Below are positions 1-7,977 of a stretch of DNA of 64,000 nt, piece after piece. The translations under genes were made by a program, and so were the position numbers. Below the pieces are notes generated by a model. That model made no database searches. It saw nothing but the letters and a program-made list of their open reading frames with translations, and was not told the origin of the DNA. Location: NCBI GenBank assembly GCA_000716465.1, contig JNWL01000008.1, positions 186,001 through 250,000 on the forward strand. Direction: 5' to 3'. Position 1 is the stretch's first letter; the number at the start of each line of letters is the position of its first letter. This DNA comes from Streptomyces bikiniensis. Lineage in GTDB: Bacteria > Actinomycetota > Actinomycetes > Streptomycetales > Streptomycetaceae.

Positions 1-114
1 CCGGTTCCGCAGCGCCGTTGGTGGCGGCGGAGGCGGTACTGCAACGGCTGGCACCGGGTGAAGAAGTGGGTGGCCCGGATCTTCGAGTTCGTCGGAGAGG
101 TCCTTTCCTCCTGA
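1..114 (+). CDS. C-terminal tail of an unidentified protein (5' end outside window)
   Basis: Frame 1 is open from the window edge to a TGA at 112-114 and gives 37 residues rich in Arg and Trp (RRWWRRRRYCNGWH near the edge), ending in an amphipathic stretch (VKKWVARIFEFVGEVLSS). Most third codon positions are G or C, as in real genes of this window. A tandem hairpin follows directly, consistent with a gene end. I do not recognise the family. A different frame is also open here, so this call is tentative. Confidence 0.35.
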   Translation, partial: PVPQRRWWRRRRYCNGWHRVKKWVARIFEFVGEVLSS

Positions 115-176
115 CCTCCCGGGAACACCCCCGCGAGGTCTCCTCCTGGCCTCCCCGGGGACACCCCCGCGAGGTC
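113..176. repeat. Tandem pair of 28-base hairpin units between convergent genes
   Basis: Two near-identical units lie at 113-140 and 149-176, a 36-base period. Each can fold as GACCTC or GGCCTC pairing with GAGGTC around a C-rich loop. They fill the gap between the gene tail ending at 114 and the leftward gene whose stop codon begins at 175, so the second unit overlaps that stop. A duplicated bidirectional terminator is the simplest reading. Confidence 0.5.
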
Positions 177-831
177 AGTTTCCGGCCACCGCCTTCACCG
201 CCACCGAGACCGGCGTCGACCCCGAGGTCAGTTCCAGGGTGAGGCCGGCCGTCGCCGGGGTCTCCAGGAGTTCCGCGACGACCGCCGCCACGTCGTCGCG
301 GGGGACCGGGCCGCGGCCCGTGCGGGCCTCCAGGCGGACCAGGCCCGTGCCCGCGTCGTTCGTGAGGGCGCCGGGGCGCAGGATCATCCAGTCCAGGGCC
401 GTGCGCGAACGGATCTCGTCGTCCGCCGCGCCCTTGGCCCGCAGGTAGGTGTCGAAGACCTCCTCGCCCGGGTGGGACGCGTCCGCGCCCATCGAGGAGA
501 CGACCACGTACCGCCGCACCCCCGCCCGTTCCGCCGCGTCCGCGAGGAGCACCGCGGCCCCCCGGTCCACCGTGTCCTTGCGGTCCGCGCCGCTGCCCGG
601 GCCCGCGCCCGCGGCGAAGACCACCGCGTCCGCGCCCCGCAGGGCGTCGGCCACCATGTGGGACGAGGCCGTCTCCAGGTCCAGGACGACGGGCTCGGCG
701 CCCGCCTCCCGCAGGTCCGCCGCCTGCTCCGGCCGGCGGATGATCCCCGCCGGTTCGTGTCCGCCCGCCGAGAGCAGCCTCTCCAGGCGCAGGGCGATCT
801 GTCCGTGTCCTCCAGCGATGACGATGCGCAT
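175..831 (-). CDS. NAD(P)-binding atypical short-chain dehydrogenase-like protein
   Basis: The 218-residue protein starts MRIVIAGGHGQIA. This is a beta strand followed by a glycine-rich dinucleotide loop (GGHGQI, residues 7-12), typical of the NAD(P)H-binding atypical SDR family (NmrA/YwnB-like). YVVVSSMGA and a downstream YLRAK resemble the SDR serine and Y-x-x-x-K region. The ATG at 831 lies two bases beyond the stop of the amidohydrolase at 834, so the two genes form a leftward operon with translational coupling. Only a weak GTGAG-like ribosome site precedes it. The substrate cannot be inferred; members act as oxidoreductases or redox sensors. Confidence 0.85.
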   Translation of the reverse strand: MRIVIAGGHGQIALRLERLLSAGGHEPAGIIRRPEQAADLREAGAEPVVLDLETASSHMVADALRGADAVVFAAGAGPGSGADRKDTVDRGAAVLLADAAERAGVRRYVVVSSMGADASHPGEEVFDTYLRAKGAADDEIRSRTALDWMILRPGALTNDAGTGLVRLEARTGRGPVPRDDVAAVVAELLETPATAGLTLELTSGSTPVSVAVKAVAGN

Positions 832-833
832 AC

Positions 834-2138
834 TCACGACCGTACGACGGGACCGGCCTGCGGGCTCCCCGGCTCGGGCGGCCGCTTCGTCCGCGCCTGC
901 CGCGGCAGGTCGAGCGCCGCCGCCGAGTCGCAGTACTCCCGCACCGCGCTCGTCCGCGCCACCACCCGCCCCCGGTGCACCACGATCCGGCTGTACGCCA
1001 GGGACAGCACGCCCGCCAGCCGCTCGCCCCGCACCGCCAGGAGCTCCGCCGGGAAGCCCGCCTCCACCCGCACCTCCGGAAGCCCGAGGACCGCCCGCGC
1101 CTCCGCGCCCACCGCCCCGTACGCCTCCTCCGGCGCGAGCCCGCCCTGCGACGCCAGCAGGTACGCCGCCTCCAGCGGGTCCCCGCGCCCCACCGGGTTC
1201 GCCGCGTCCCGCAGCGCCCCGCTCCCGGCCGCCACCCGCACCCCCGCCGCCCGCAGCAGCCCCACCGGCGCCACGCCCCGCGACCCCGCGTCCCGGCACC
1301 CGCCCTGCGGCAGGCACACCACCGCCACGCCGGCCGCCGCCAGCCGCTCGGCCGCCCGACCCGCCACCCCGGCGGGGAGCCGGGCCAGCCCCGCGCACGG
1401 TCCGATCGTCACCCCGGCCCCCAGCCCCCCGGCCATCGCCGCCAGCCGGGCCAGCCACGCCGGATCGTCCCCCTCCGTGTGCAGGTCCACCGGTACGCCG
1501 TGCTCCGCCGCGACCTCCAGGGCCGCCGCCACGTGCCCGGCCGGATCGGGGTCCAGGTCCGGCCGGCCACCGACCGCGACCGCACCCCTCCGCACCGCGT
1601 CCCGCAGCAGCGCCCGCCCGTCCGCGCCCGCCGCCCCGGTCAGCAGCCGGGGTACGGCGACGGGCAGCAGCTCGCCGAGGCCGTGCAGCGAACGCCGGGC
1701 CCGGAGCACCTCCTCCAGCGGCCCGAGGCCCTGCCCGTCGTCGATCCGCACGTGCGCGCGCAGCGCGGTCGCGCCGTGCCCGAGCTGGAGCAGCGCGGCC
1801 TCCGTGGCCCGGCGCCGCACCTCCTCCCCGTCGTACGGGACGCCGTACGACACGGGCCCGGGGCCGGGGGAGCCGGCGGAGAACGCCGTGTCGGCGTGCG
1901 CGTGGGGCTCGGCGGGCGCGGGCAGCAGCAGATACCCCGTGAGGTCCACCCGGGCGCCCGCGGTCACGGGCCCGAGGCCGCCCGCCGCCCCGACGGCCTC
2001 GATCCGGTCGCCCGCGATCCGTACGTCCACGGTCCGCCCGTCGGCGAGCCGCGCGCGCGAGAGCAGGAGCGAGGTCGTGCCGGCGCCGGTCGCGGCCCCG
2101 TCCTCGGGCGGTTGGGGCTGCTTCCTGTCGGCTGACAT
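834..2138 (-). CDS. Amidohydrolase-family protein, cytosine-deaminase-like, with degenerate active site
   Basis: The 434-residue protein has the layout of actinobacterial cytosine deaminase-like amidohydrolases: a small N-terminal beta domain, a metal-binding PHAHAD motif (H79, H81), a VDLH strand (H220), and an RDAANPVGRGDPLE segment near 310-323. Two positions normally essential are replaced. The His of the VTASHC-type strand is Pro247 (VTIGPC), and the metal-binding Asp of the AGGDNLRD-type strand is Gly307 (AGSGALRD). The Glu after H220 is also displaced. A GAGGAG ribosome site precedes the ATG at 2138. It is co-transcribed with the NAD(P)-binding gene. The fold is well supported; deaminase activity is doubtful. 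Confidence 0.8.
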   Translation of the reverse strand: MSADRKQPQPPEDGAATGAGTTSLLLSRARLADGRTVDVRIAGDRIEAVGAAGGLGPVTAGARVDLTGYLLLPAPAEPHAHADTAFSAGSPGPGPVSYGVPYDGEEVRRRATEAALLQLGHGATALRAHVRIDDGQGLGPLEEVLRARRSLHGLGELLPVAVPRLLTGAAGADGRALLRDAVRRGAVAVGGRPDLDPDPAGHVAAALEVAAEHGVPVDLHTEGDDPAWLARLAAMAGGLGAGVTIGPCAGLARLPAGVAGRAAERLAAAGVAVVCLPQGGCRDAGSRGVAPVGLLRAAGVRVAAGSGALRDAANPVGRGDPLEAAYLLASQGGLAPEEAYGAVGAEARAVLGLPEVRVEAGFPAELLAVRGERLAGVLSLAYSRIVVHRGRVVARTSAVREYCDSAAALDLPRQARTKRPPEPGSPQAGPVVRS

Positions 2139-2305
2139 CCGGCTCCTCAGGCCTCCTCGGGATCGGGTACCACCCGGCGTGCGCCCGAGCCTAGGGGCGC
2201 CCGCGGTGACCTGCGGGGAAGGGCGCGGCGGGGGTACCCGATCGGGGCACGAGTGGCGTACGTGACACCGGACGGGAAGGGTCGCAGCGGCTCCGGGAAA
2301 CGGAT

Positions 2306-2335
2306 TTGGGAGATGGGCCGGGGACCGTGTAATGT
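2306..2335 (+). promoter_or_regulatory. Promoter of tRNA-Thr
   Basis: TTGGGA at 2306-2311 and TAATGT at 2330-2335 are 18 bases apart, a good match to the vegetative HrdB-type consensus. The predicted transcript would begin a few bases before the mature tRNA at 2347. Confidence 0.65.
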
Positions 2336-2346
2336 CTTCCTCGCTC

Positions 2347-2419
2347 GCCCCAATAGCTCAGTCGGTAGAGCGTCTCCATGGTAAGGAGAAGGTCTACGGT
2401 TCGATTCCGTATTGGGGCT
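2347..2419 (+). tRNA. tRNA-Thr (GGT anticodon)
   Basis: A 73-base cloverleaf. The acceptor arms GCCCCAA and TTGGGGC pair perfectly. The D arm is AGCTCAGTCGGTAGAGC. The anticodon stem TCTCC/GGAGA encloses the loop ATGGTAA, giving anticodon GGT. The T arm carries TTCGATT. The discriminator is T and no CCA is encoded. It reads the ACC and ACT threonine codons. Confidence 0.97.
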
Positions 2420-2462
2420 CTGGTGAGAAGGACCCGCCTTCGGGCGGGATCCGGATCATCAA

Positions 2463-2535
2463 AGCGGTGTAGCTCAGTCGGTAGAGCAAGCGGCTCATAA
2501 TCGCTGTGTCACCGGTTCAAGTCCGGTCACCGCTA
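2463..2535 (+). tRNA. tRNA-Met (CAT anticodon, elongator)
   Basis: A 73-base cloverleaf. AGCGGTG pairs fully with CACCGCT. The anticodon stem AGCGG/TCGCT holds the loop CTCATAA, with anticodon CAT. The paired A1-T72 end argues for elongator rather than initiator tRNA, which would have an unpaired first position. No CCA is encoded. It lies 43 bases after tRNA-Thr and is probably on the same transcript. Confidence 0.95.
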
Positions 2536-2540
2536 CACAC

Positions 2541-2584
2541 GGTAGCCGATTGTGGGGTCGGTCCTTCGATCGGCTACCCTTTTA
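2541..2584 (+). terminator. Hairpin with T-tract between tRNA-Met and rpmG
   Basis: GGTAGCCGAT (2541-2550) pairs perfectly with ATCGGCTACC (2569-2578), followed by CTTTTA. It lies just past the tRNA and 40 bases before the rpmG start. It either ends the tRNA transcript or attenuates read-through into rpmG. Confidence 0.65.
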
Positions 2585-2624
2585 TGCGTTCATCCGTCCA
2601 ACCGTCCGTCCAAGGAGCACTCAC

Positions 2625-2789
2625 GTGGCTGCCACCGACGTCCGCCCGAAGATCACGCTGGCCTGCGTGGAGTGCAAGGAGCGGAACTACATCACCAAGA
2701 AGAACCGGCGTAACAACCCGGACCGTCTTGAGATGAAGAAGCACTGCCCTCGCTGCAACTCGCACACCGCGCACCGCGAGACGCGCTAA
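2625..2789 (+). CDS. rpmG: 50S ribosomal protein L33, zinc-binding form
   Basis: This 54-residue large-subunit protein carries two CxxC pairs (C14/C17 and C41/C44), the zinc-ribbon (C+) form of L33. Streptomyces usually also encodes a cysteine-free paralogue elsewhere that replaces it under zinc starvation. The GTG start at 2625 is fixed by an AAGGAG site about eight bases upstream and by family length; an upstream in-frame ATG at 2550 would add 25 residues overlapping the hairpin. It sits directly after two tRNA genes. Confidence 0.97.
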
Positions 2790-2799
2790 CCAGGCTCGT

Positions 2800-2836
2800 A
2801 CACGAGGCCGTCCCCTTTCCGGGGGCGGCCTCGTGT
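2800..2836 (+). terminator. Terminator after rpmG
   Basis: A 16-pair stem. ACACGAGGCCG and the CCCC that follows pair with GGGG and CGGCCTCGTGT around the loop TTTCC. TCGTTTG comes after it. It lies between rpmG and the dehydratase pair. Confidence 0.8.
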
Positions 2837-2872
2837 CGTTTGTCGGCAACAGATCCAGGAGGTATCGAGTCC

Positions 2873-3325
2873 ATGGCGCTCGACCAGTCCTTCGTGGGCC
2901 GGACCTATCCGCCCACCCCGCCCTACGAGGTCGGCCGCGAGAAGATCCGCGAATTCGCCGAGGCGATCGGGGACGCCAACCCCGCGTACACCGACACCGA
3001 GGCGGCCAAGGCACTCGGCCACCCCGACGTGATCGCCCCGCCCACCTTCGTGTTCGCCATCACGTTCAAGGCGGCCGGACAGGTCGTGGAGGACCCGCAG
3101 CTCGGCCTCGACTACAGCCGGGTCGTCCACGGCGACCAGAAGTTCGCCTACACCCGTCCCGTACGGGCCGGCGACCGGCTCTCGGTCACCTCCACCATCG
3201 AGGCGGTCAAGTCCCTCGCCGGCAACGACATCCTGGACATCCGCGGCGAGGTCCACGACGAGACCGGCGAGCACGTCGTCACCGCCTGGACCAAGCTCGT
3301 CTCCCGAGCGCCCGAGGAGGCCTGA
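2873..3325 (+). CDS. MaoC-like dehydratase N-terminal-domain protein (HadA/HadC-like subunit)
   Basis: This 150-residue hot-dog-fold protein has the FAS1-like/MaoC N-terminal signature (VGREKIREFAEAIGDANPAYTD, then PPTFVFAITF). In actinobacteria such subunits lack the catalytic dyad and pair with a MaoC partner to form a (3R)-hydroxyacyl thioester dehydratase. The partner follows two bases after this stop. The ATG at 2873 has an AGGAGG site ten bases upstream; an in-frame ATG at 2840 lies inside the preceding terminator. The mycobacterial HadABC enzymes act in fatty acid elongation, but the substrate here is unknown. Confidence 0.88.
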   Translation: MALDQSFVGRTYPPTPPYEVGREKIREFAEAIGDANPAYTDTEAAKALGHPDVIAPPTFVFAITFKAAGQVVEDPQLGLDYSRVVHGDQKFAYTRPVRAGDRLSVTSTIEAVKSLAGNDILDIRGEVHDETGEHVVTAWTKLVSRAPEEA

Positions 3326-3327
3326 CC

Positions 3328-3756
3328 ATGACCGCGAAGATCGCCTACGACGAGGTCGAGGTCGGCACCGAGCTGCCCGCGCGGACCTTCCCCGTGACCC
3401 GCGCCACCCTCGTCCGGTACGCCGGCGCCTCCGGGGACTTCAACCCCATCCACTGGAACGAGAAGTTCGCGGTCGAGGTCGGCCTGCCCGACGTCATCGC
3501 CCACGGCATGTTCACCATGGCCGAGGCGATCCGCGTCGTCACCGACTGGGCCGGCGACCCCGCCGCCGTCGTCGAGTACGGCGTCCGCTTCACCAAGCCC
3601 GTCGTCGTCCCCAACGACGACACCGGCGCCCTGATCGAGGTCGCCGCCAAGGTCGCCGCCAAGCTGGACGACGGCCTGGTACGGGTGGACCTCACCGCGA
3701 CCAGCGCGGGCCAGAAGGTCCTGGGGATGAGCCGGGCCGTGGTGCGGCTCGCCTGA
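3328..3756 (+). CDS. MaoC-family (3R)-hydroxyacyl dehydratase, catalytic subunit
   Basis: This 142-residue protein carries the hydratase-2 signature ASGDFNPIHWN with the catalytic pair Asp37 and His42, plus the conserved IAHGMFTMA. It matches the HadB-like catalytic partner of the preceding subunit. The start ATG is two bases past that stop, so translation is probably coupled and the proteins likely form a heterodimer. An extended palindrome follows the gene. Confidence 0.9.
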   Translation: MTAKIAYDEVEVGTELPARTFPVTRATLVRYAGASGDFNPIHWNEKFAVEVGLPDVIAHGMFTMAEAIRVVTDWAGDPAAVVEYGVRFTKPVVVPNDDTGALIEVAAKVAAKLDDGLVRVDLTATSAGQKVLGMSRAVVRLA

Positions 3757-3768
3757 GACCCGCACTTG

Positions 3769-3808
3769 CGTACGGGGTGCGATCGCAGCCGCGGTCGCAC
3801 CCCGTACG
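3769..3808 (+). terminator. Palindromic terminator after the dehydratase pair
   Basis: GTACGGGGTGCGA (3770-3782) and TCGCACCCCGTAC (3795-3807) are exact inverted copies with a 12-base loop; one more pair extends the stem. The right arm runs into the likely murB promoter, 14 bases before the murB start, so termination and initiation signals overlap. Confidence 0.7.
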
Positions 3809-3821
3809 TACTCTTGTCCTC

Positions 3822-4883
3822 GTGCAGCTCCTCAATGACGCCCCCCTCGCCCCCCTCACCACCTTCCGCCTCGGCGGCCCCGCCTCCCGCCTCGTCACCG
3901 CCACCACCGACGACGAGGTGATCGCGGCCGTCCGCGAGGCCGACGACGCCGGGACGCCGCTGCTGGTCATCGGCGGCGGATCCAACCTGGTCATCGGGGA
4001 CAAGGGCTTCGACGGCACCGCGCTGCGGATCGCCACCACCGGCTTCTCCCTCGACGGGACCCGCCTGGAGCTGGCCGCCGGAGAGGTCTGGACGGACGCC
4101 GTCGCGCGGACCGTCGAGGCCGGCCTCGCCGGGATCGAGTGCCTGGCCGGGATCCCCGGCTCGGCCGGGGCCACCCCGATCCAGAACGTCGGCGCGTACG
4201 GGCAGGACGTCTCCGCCACCGTAACCGAGGTCGTCGCGTACGACCGGACCACCCGCGAGACGGTCACGCTCACCAACGCCGAGTGCGCCTTCTCGTACCG
4301 GCACAGCCGCTTCAAGGAACACCCCGAGCGGTACGTCGTGCTGCGGGTCCGCTTCGAGCTCGAGGACGCCGACGGGCTCTCCGCGCCGCTCCGGTACGCC
4401 GAGACCGCCCGCGCCCTCGGCGTCGGGGCCGGCGACCGCGTCCCGCTCGCCGCCGCCCGCGAGACCGTCCTGAAGCTGCGCGCCGGGAAGGGCATGGTCC
4501 TGGACCCGGAGGACCACGACACCTGGTCGGCCGGCTCCTTCTTCACCAACCCGATCCTCGACCCCGAGCAGTACGAGGCCTTCCTCGCGCGCGTGGCCGG
4601 GCGCCTCGGCCCCGACGTCACCCCGCCCGCCTTCCCCGCCGGGGACGGGAGCGACCGCGTCAAGACCTCGGCGGCCTGGCTGATCGACCGGGCCGGGTTC
4701 ACCAAGGGGTACGGCACCGGGCCCGCCCGGATCTCCACCAAGCACACGCTCGCCCTCACCAACCGGGGCGAGGCGACCACCGAGGACCTGCTCGCCCTCG
4801 CCCGCGAGGTCGTCGCCGGAGTCAGGGACGCCTTCGGGATCACCCTCGTCAACGAGCCCGTCACGGTGGGCGTCGAGCTCTAG
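3822..4883 (+). CDS. murB: UDP-N-acetylenolpyruvoylglucosamine reductase
   Basis: MurB is a cytoplasmic FAD enzyme that reduces UDP-GlcNAc-enolpyruvate to UDP-MurNAc with NADPH. The 353-residue product has the FAD-binding GGGSN (51-55) and the catalytic set Arg160 (SYRHSRFK), Ser239 (SAGSFF) and Glu345 (VNEPV), so it is a complete type I MurB. The GTG at 3822 has no ribosome site. TACTCT at 3809-3814 would place the transcript start at or next to the GTG, suggesting leaderless translation. The gene converges on the deaminase gene and shares the four bases CTAG with it at 4880-4883. Confidence 0.97.
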   Translation: MQLLNDAPLAPLTTFRLGGPASRLVTATTDDEVIAAVREADDAGTPLLVIGGGSNLVIGDKGFDGTALRIATTGFSLDGTRLELAAGEVWTDAVARTVEAGLAGIECLAGIPGSAGATPIQNVGAYGQDVSATVTEVVAYDRTTRETVTLTNAECAFSYRHSRFKEHPERYVVLRVRFELEDADGLSAPLRYAETARALGVGAGDRVPLAAARETVLKLRAGKGMVLDPEDHDTWSAGSFFTNPILDPEQYEAFLARVAGRLGPDVTPPAFPAGDGSDRVKTSAAWLIDRAGFTKGYGTGPARISTKHTLALTNRGEATTEDLLALAREVVAGVRDAFGITLVNEPVTVGVEL

Positions 4884-5923
4884 GACAGGCCCCGGGCGGG
4901 ATCGGCGCCGATCCAGTCGTCGATCCCCGCCAGCAGCTTCTCCCGTACGCCCTCCGGTGCCGCCGAGCCCCGTACCGACTGCCGGGCCAGTTCCGCCAGT
5001 TCCGCGTCCGTGAAGCCGTGGTGCCGGCGGGCGATCTCGTACTGGGCCGCCAGGCGGGAGCCGAAGAGCAGCGGGTCGTCCGCGCCGAGCGCCATCGGCA
5101 CCCCCGCCTCGAAGAGGGTCCGCAGCGGTACGTCCTCGTGCCGCTCGTACACCCCGAGGGCCACGTTCGACGCCGGGCAGACCTCGCAGGTCACCCCGCG
5201 CTCGGCGAGCCTGCGCAGCAGCCCCGGGTCCTCCGCCGCCCGCACCCCGTGGCCGACCCGCGCCGCCCGCAGGTCGTCCAGGCAGTCCCGCACCGACGCC
5301 GGACCCGTCAGCTCGCCGCCGTGCGGGGCCGCGAGCAGACCGCCGTCCCGGGCGATCGCGAAGGCCCGGTCGAAGTCCCGGGCCATGCCCCGGCGCTCGT
5401 CGTTGGAGAGCCCGAAGCCCACCACGCCCCGGTCCGCGAACCGCACCGCGAGACGGGCCAGGGTGCGCGCCTCCAGGGGGTGCTTCATCCGGTTCGCCGC
5501 CACCAGGACCCGCATCCCGAGCCCGGTGTCCCGGGACGCCGACTCGACCGCGTCCAGGATGATCTCCAGGGCCGGGATGAGCCCGCCGAGGTGCGGGGCG
5601 TACGAGGTGGGGTCGACCTGGATCTCCAGCCACCCCGAGCCGTCCCTGACGTCCTCCTCGGCCGCCTCCCGGACGAGCCGCCGGATGTCCTCCGGCGCGC
5701 GCAGGCAGGAGCGGGCGATGTCGTAGAGCCGCTGGAAGCGGAACCAGCCGCGCTCGTCGGTCGCCCGCAGCTTCGGGGGCGTACCGCTGCTCAGCGCTTC
5801 GGGGAGGTGCACGCCGTACTTGTCGGCCAGCTCGATCAGCGTCGTGGGCCGCATCGAACCGGTGAAGTGCAGGTGCAGATGGGCCTTGGGCAACAGGGTG
5901 AGGTCGCGGTAGTCGTGCTCCAT
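4880..5923 (-). CDS. add: Adenosine deaminase family protein
   Basis: This is a zinc TIM-barrel deaminase of 347 residues, expected to convert adenosine to inosine in purine salvage. The zinc and catalytic motifs are present: HLHLHFTGS (H17, H19), HGGE (H201, E204), VGHG (H225), CPASN, and GADDP (D282, D283). The Thr in HFTGS replaces the Asp of classical adenosine deaminases, so a related substrate such as aminodeoxyfutalosine or adenine remains possible. The start at 5923 was chosen because the family motif begins just inside. The gene runs leftward and overlaps murB tail-to-tail by four bases. Confidence 0.88.
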   Translation of the reverse strand: MEHDYRDLTLLPKAHLHLHFTGSMRPTTLIELADKYGVHLPEALSSGTPPKLRATDERGWFRFQRLYDIARSCLRAPEDIRRLVREAAEEDVRDGSGWLEIQVDPTSYAPHLGGLIPALEIILDAVESASRDTGLGMRVLVAANRMKHPLEARTLARLAVRFADRGVVGFGLSNDERRGMARDFDRAFAIARDGGLLAAPHGGELTGPASVRDCLDDLRAARVGHGVRAAEDPGLLRRLAERGVTCEVCPASNVALGVYERHEDVPLRTLFEAGVPMALGADDPLLFGSRLAAQYEIARRHHGFTDAELAELARQSVRGSAAPEGVREKLLAGIDDWIGADPARGLS

Positions 5924-5996
5924 CGACCGATCCTGCCGCACCCGAACGGGCGAAGACAGCCCCTTTCCCCGATCGGGTTCCTCCCGAACGCAGAAA

Positions 5997-6026
5997 CGGG
6001 CCCCGGTTCGGAGGAACCGGGGCCCG
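5997..6026 (-). terminator. Terminator of the aminotransferase gene
   Basis: A perfect 13-pair stem (CGGGCCCCGGTTC with GAACCGGGGCCCG) and the four-base loop GGAG, 13 bases past the leftward stop at 6040. On the minus strand the stem is followed by TTTCTG. Confidence 0.85.
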
Positions 6027-6039
6027 TGCACGGCTGCGA

Positions 6040-7266
6040 TCAGTCCGTCGCCTCCGCCAGGAGCTTCTGGATCCGGGACACGCCCTCCACCAGGTCCTCG
6101 TCGCCGAGCGCGTACGACAGGCGCAGGTAGCCGGGGGTGCCGAAGGCCTCGCCCGGGACGACCGCGACCTCGGCCTCGTCCAGGATCAGGGCGGCCAGCT
6201 CGACCGAGCTCTGCGGGCGCTTGCCGCGGATCTCCTTGCCGAGCAGCTCCTTGACCGAGGGGTACACGTAGAACGCGCCCTCCGGGGTCGGGCAGACGAC
6301 GCCGTCGATCTCGTTCAGCATCCGCACGATCGTCCGGCGGCGCCGGTCGAAGGCGGTGCGCATCTCCGCGACCGCGTCCAGGTTCCCGGAGACGGCGGCG
6401 AGCGCGGCGACCTGCGCGACGTTGCTCACGTTGGACGTGGCGTGCGACTGCAGGTTCGTGGCGGCCTTCACGACGTCCTTGGGGCCGACGATCCACCCGA
6501 CGCGCCAGCCCGTCATCGCGTACGTCTTCGCCACGCCGTTGACCACGACGCACTTGTCGCGCAGCTCGGGCACGATCGCCGGCAGCGAGGTGAACTTCGC
6601 GTCGCCGTAGACCAGGTGCTCGTAGATCTCGTCCGTCAGGACCCACAGGCCGTGCTCGACGGCCCAGCGGCCGATCGCCTCGGCGTCGGCCTCGCTGTAG
6701 ACGGCGCCGGTCGGGTTCGAGGGGGAGACGAAGAGGACGACCTTGGTCTTCTCCGTGCGGGCCGCCTCCAGCTGCTCCACCGAGACCCGGTAGCCGGTCG
6801 TCTCGTCGGCCACGACCTCGACCGGGACGCCGCCCGCGAGGCGGATCGACTCGGGGTACGTCGTCCAGTACGGCGCCGGGACGATGACCTCGTCGCCCGG
6901 GTCGAGGATCGCGGCGAAGGCCTCGTAGATCGCCTGCTTGCCGCCGTTGGTCACCAGGATCTGGGACGCGTCGACCTCGTAGCCGGAGTCGCGCAGCGTC
7001 TTGGCGGCGATGGCGGACTTCAGCTCGGGCAGGCCGCCGGCCGGGGTGTAGCGGTGGTACTTGGGGTTCTTGCAGGCCTCCACGGCCGCCTCGACGATGT
7101 AGTCGGGGGTCGGGAAGTCGGGCTCGCCCGCGCCGAAACCGATCACCGGGCGGCCGGCGGCCTTGAGGGCCTTGGCCTTGGCGTCTACGGCGAGGGTGGC
7201 GGACTCGGAGATCGCACCGATCCGGGCGGAGACCCGACGCTCGGTGGGAGGGGTAGCAGCGCTCAT
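6040..7266 (-). CDS. aspC: Pyridoxal-phosphate aminotransferase, aspartate aminotransferase type
   Basis: This 408-residue class I aminotransferase shows all PLP landmarks: the YTPAGG substrate loop, SNPTG (N184), TDEIY (D212, Y215), the Schiff-base lysine K247 in [12 protein letters not shown], and R255. It most resembles actinobacterial aspartate transaminases, which interconvert aspartate/2-oxoglutarate and oxaloacetate/glutamate; prephenate or aromatic substrates cannot be excluded. It is transcribed leftward and lies back-to-back with tRNA-Trp and secE. Confidence 0.92.
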   Translation of the reverse strand: MSAATPPTERRVSARIGAISESATLAVDAKAKALKAAGRPVIGFGAGEPDFPTPDYIVEAAVEACKNPKYHRYTPAGGLPELKSAIAAKTLRDSGYEVDASQILVTNGGKQAIYEAFAAILDPGDEVIVPAPYWTTYPESIRLAGGVPVEVVADETTGYRVSVEQLEAARTEKTKVVLFVSPSNPTGAVYSEADAEAIGRWAVEHGLWVLTDEIYEHLVYGDAKFTSLPAIVPELRDKCVVVNGVAKTYAMTGWRVGWIVGPKDVVKAATNLQSHATSNVSNVAQVAALAAVSGNLDAVAEMRTAFDRRRRTIVRMLNEIDGVVCPTPEGAFYVYPSVKELLGKEIRGKRPQSSVELAALILDEAEVAVVPGEAFGTPGYLRLSYALGDEDLVEGVSRIQKLLAEATD

Positions 7267-7470
7267 GCGGCCATCGTCCCAGACCGCCTCGGCGGCGGAC
7301 ACACAGGTTTCACGGAGCGGACAGGAACGGTCATTCCCGGTCGTACGCGCGCCCGTCGGCAGGTCGGCGCGGTTTCTGTTCGACGTAGGGGCCCATGACC
7401 ACGTATGCTCACTCCTCGTTGGTCCGCACCGGCCGCGTCTCACGATGCGGTAGGTTGGGTAACTGACAAA

Positions 7471-7543
7471 GGGTCGTAGCTCAATTGGTAGAGCACCGGT
7501 CTCCAAAACCGGCGGTTGGGGGTTCAAGTCCCTCCGGCCCTGC
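7471..7543 (+). tRNA. tRNA-Trp (CCA anticodon)
   Basis: Acceptor arms AGGGTCG and CGGCCCT pair with one G-T. The D arm is AGCTCAATTGGTAGAGC. The anticodon stem CCGGT/ACCGG encloses CTCCAAA, giving anticodon CCA. The T arm carries TTCAAGT. The discriminator is G, as expected for tryptophan. It lies 102 bases before secE and is probably co-transcribed, as this pairing is common in bacteria. Confidence 0.97.
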
Positions 7544-7645
7544 TACACACACCGCCAGGTGTTGTGCGCATGTACGTACTTCATTGCACCGCCGTGCGGC
7601 TCCACCCGGGCGCGGCACGGCCGACCCGGAATCAGGTGAGACATC

Positions 7646-7933
7646 GTGACGGACGCCGTAGGCTCCATCGACACGCCTGATGCCGACGACGAGACGGCGG
7701 AGTCGAAGAAGAAGTCCCGCAAGGGCGGAAAGCGCGGGAAGAAGGGCCCCCTGGGCCGCCTCGCGCTCTTCTACCGCCAGATCATCGCCGAGCTCCGCAA
7801 GGTCGTCTGGCCCACGCGCAGCCAGCTGTCGACGTACACCACCGTGGTGATCATCTTCGTCGTCATCATGATCGGCCTCGTCACCGTGATTGACTATGGC
7901 TTCCAGGAAGCAGTCAAGTACGTCTTCGGCTGA
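7646..7933 (+). CDS. secE: Preprotein translocase subunit SecE
   Basis: SecE clamps SecY in the membrane-embedded Sec channel. The product is 95 residues: a charged, Lys-rich cytoplasmic N-terminus, the conserved [10 protein letters not shown] amphipathic motif, and one transmembrane helix ([18 protein letters not shown]). It is the short single-span form usual outside enterobacteria. The GTG start has an AGGTGAG site. nusG follows after 44 bases in the same operon. Confidence 0.97.
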   Translation: MTDAVGSIDTPDADDETAESKKKSRKGGKRGKKGPLGRLALFYRQIIAELRKVVWPTRSQLSTYTTVVIIFVVIMIGLVTVIDYGFQEAVKYVFG

Positions 7934-7977
7934 CTTTTTGTTCCACCCCATCTGTATCGCAGGAAGAAGCAGCCACC

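Noticed and set aside
449..2265. Plus-strand open frames opposite the amidohydrolase gene
   Set aside because: The proteins are Pro/Arg/Ser low-complexity shadows; the minus-strand frame has recognisable metal motifs and a ribosome site.
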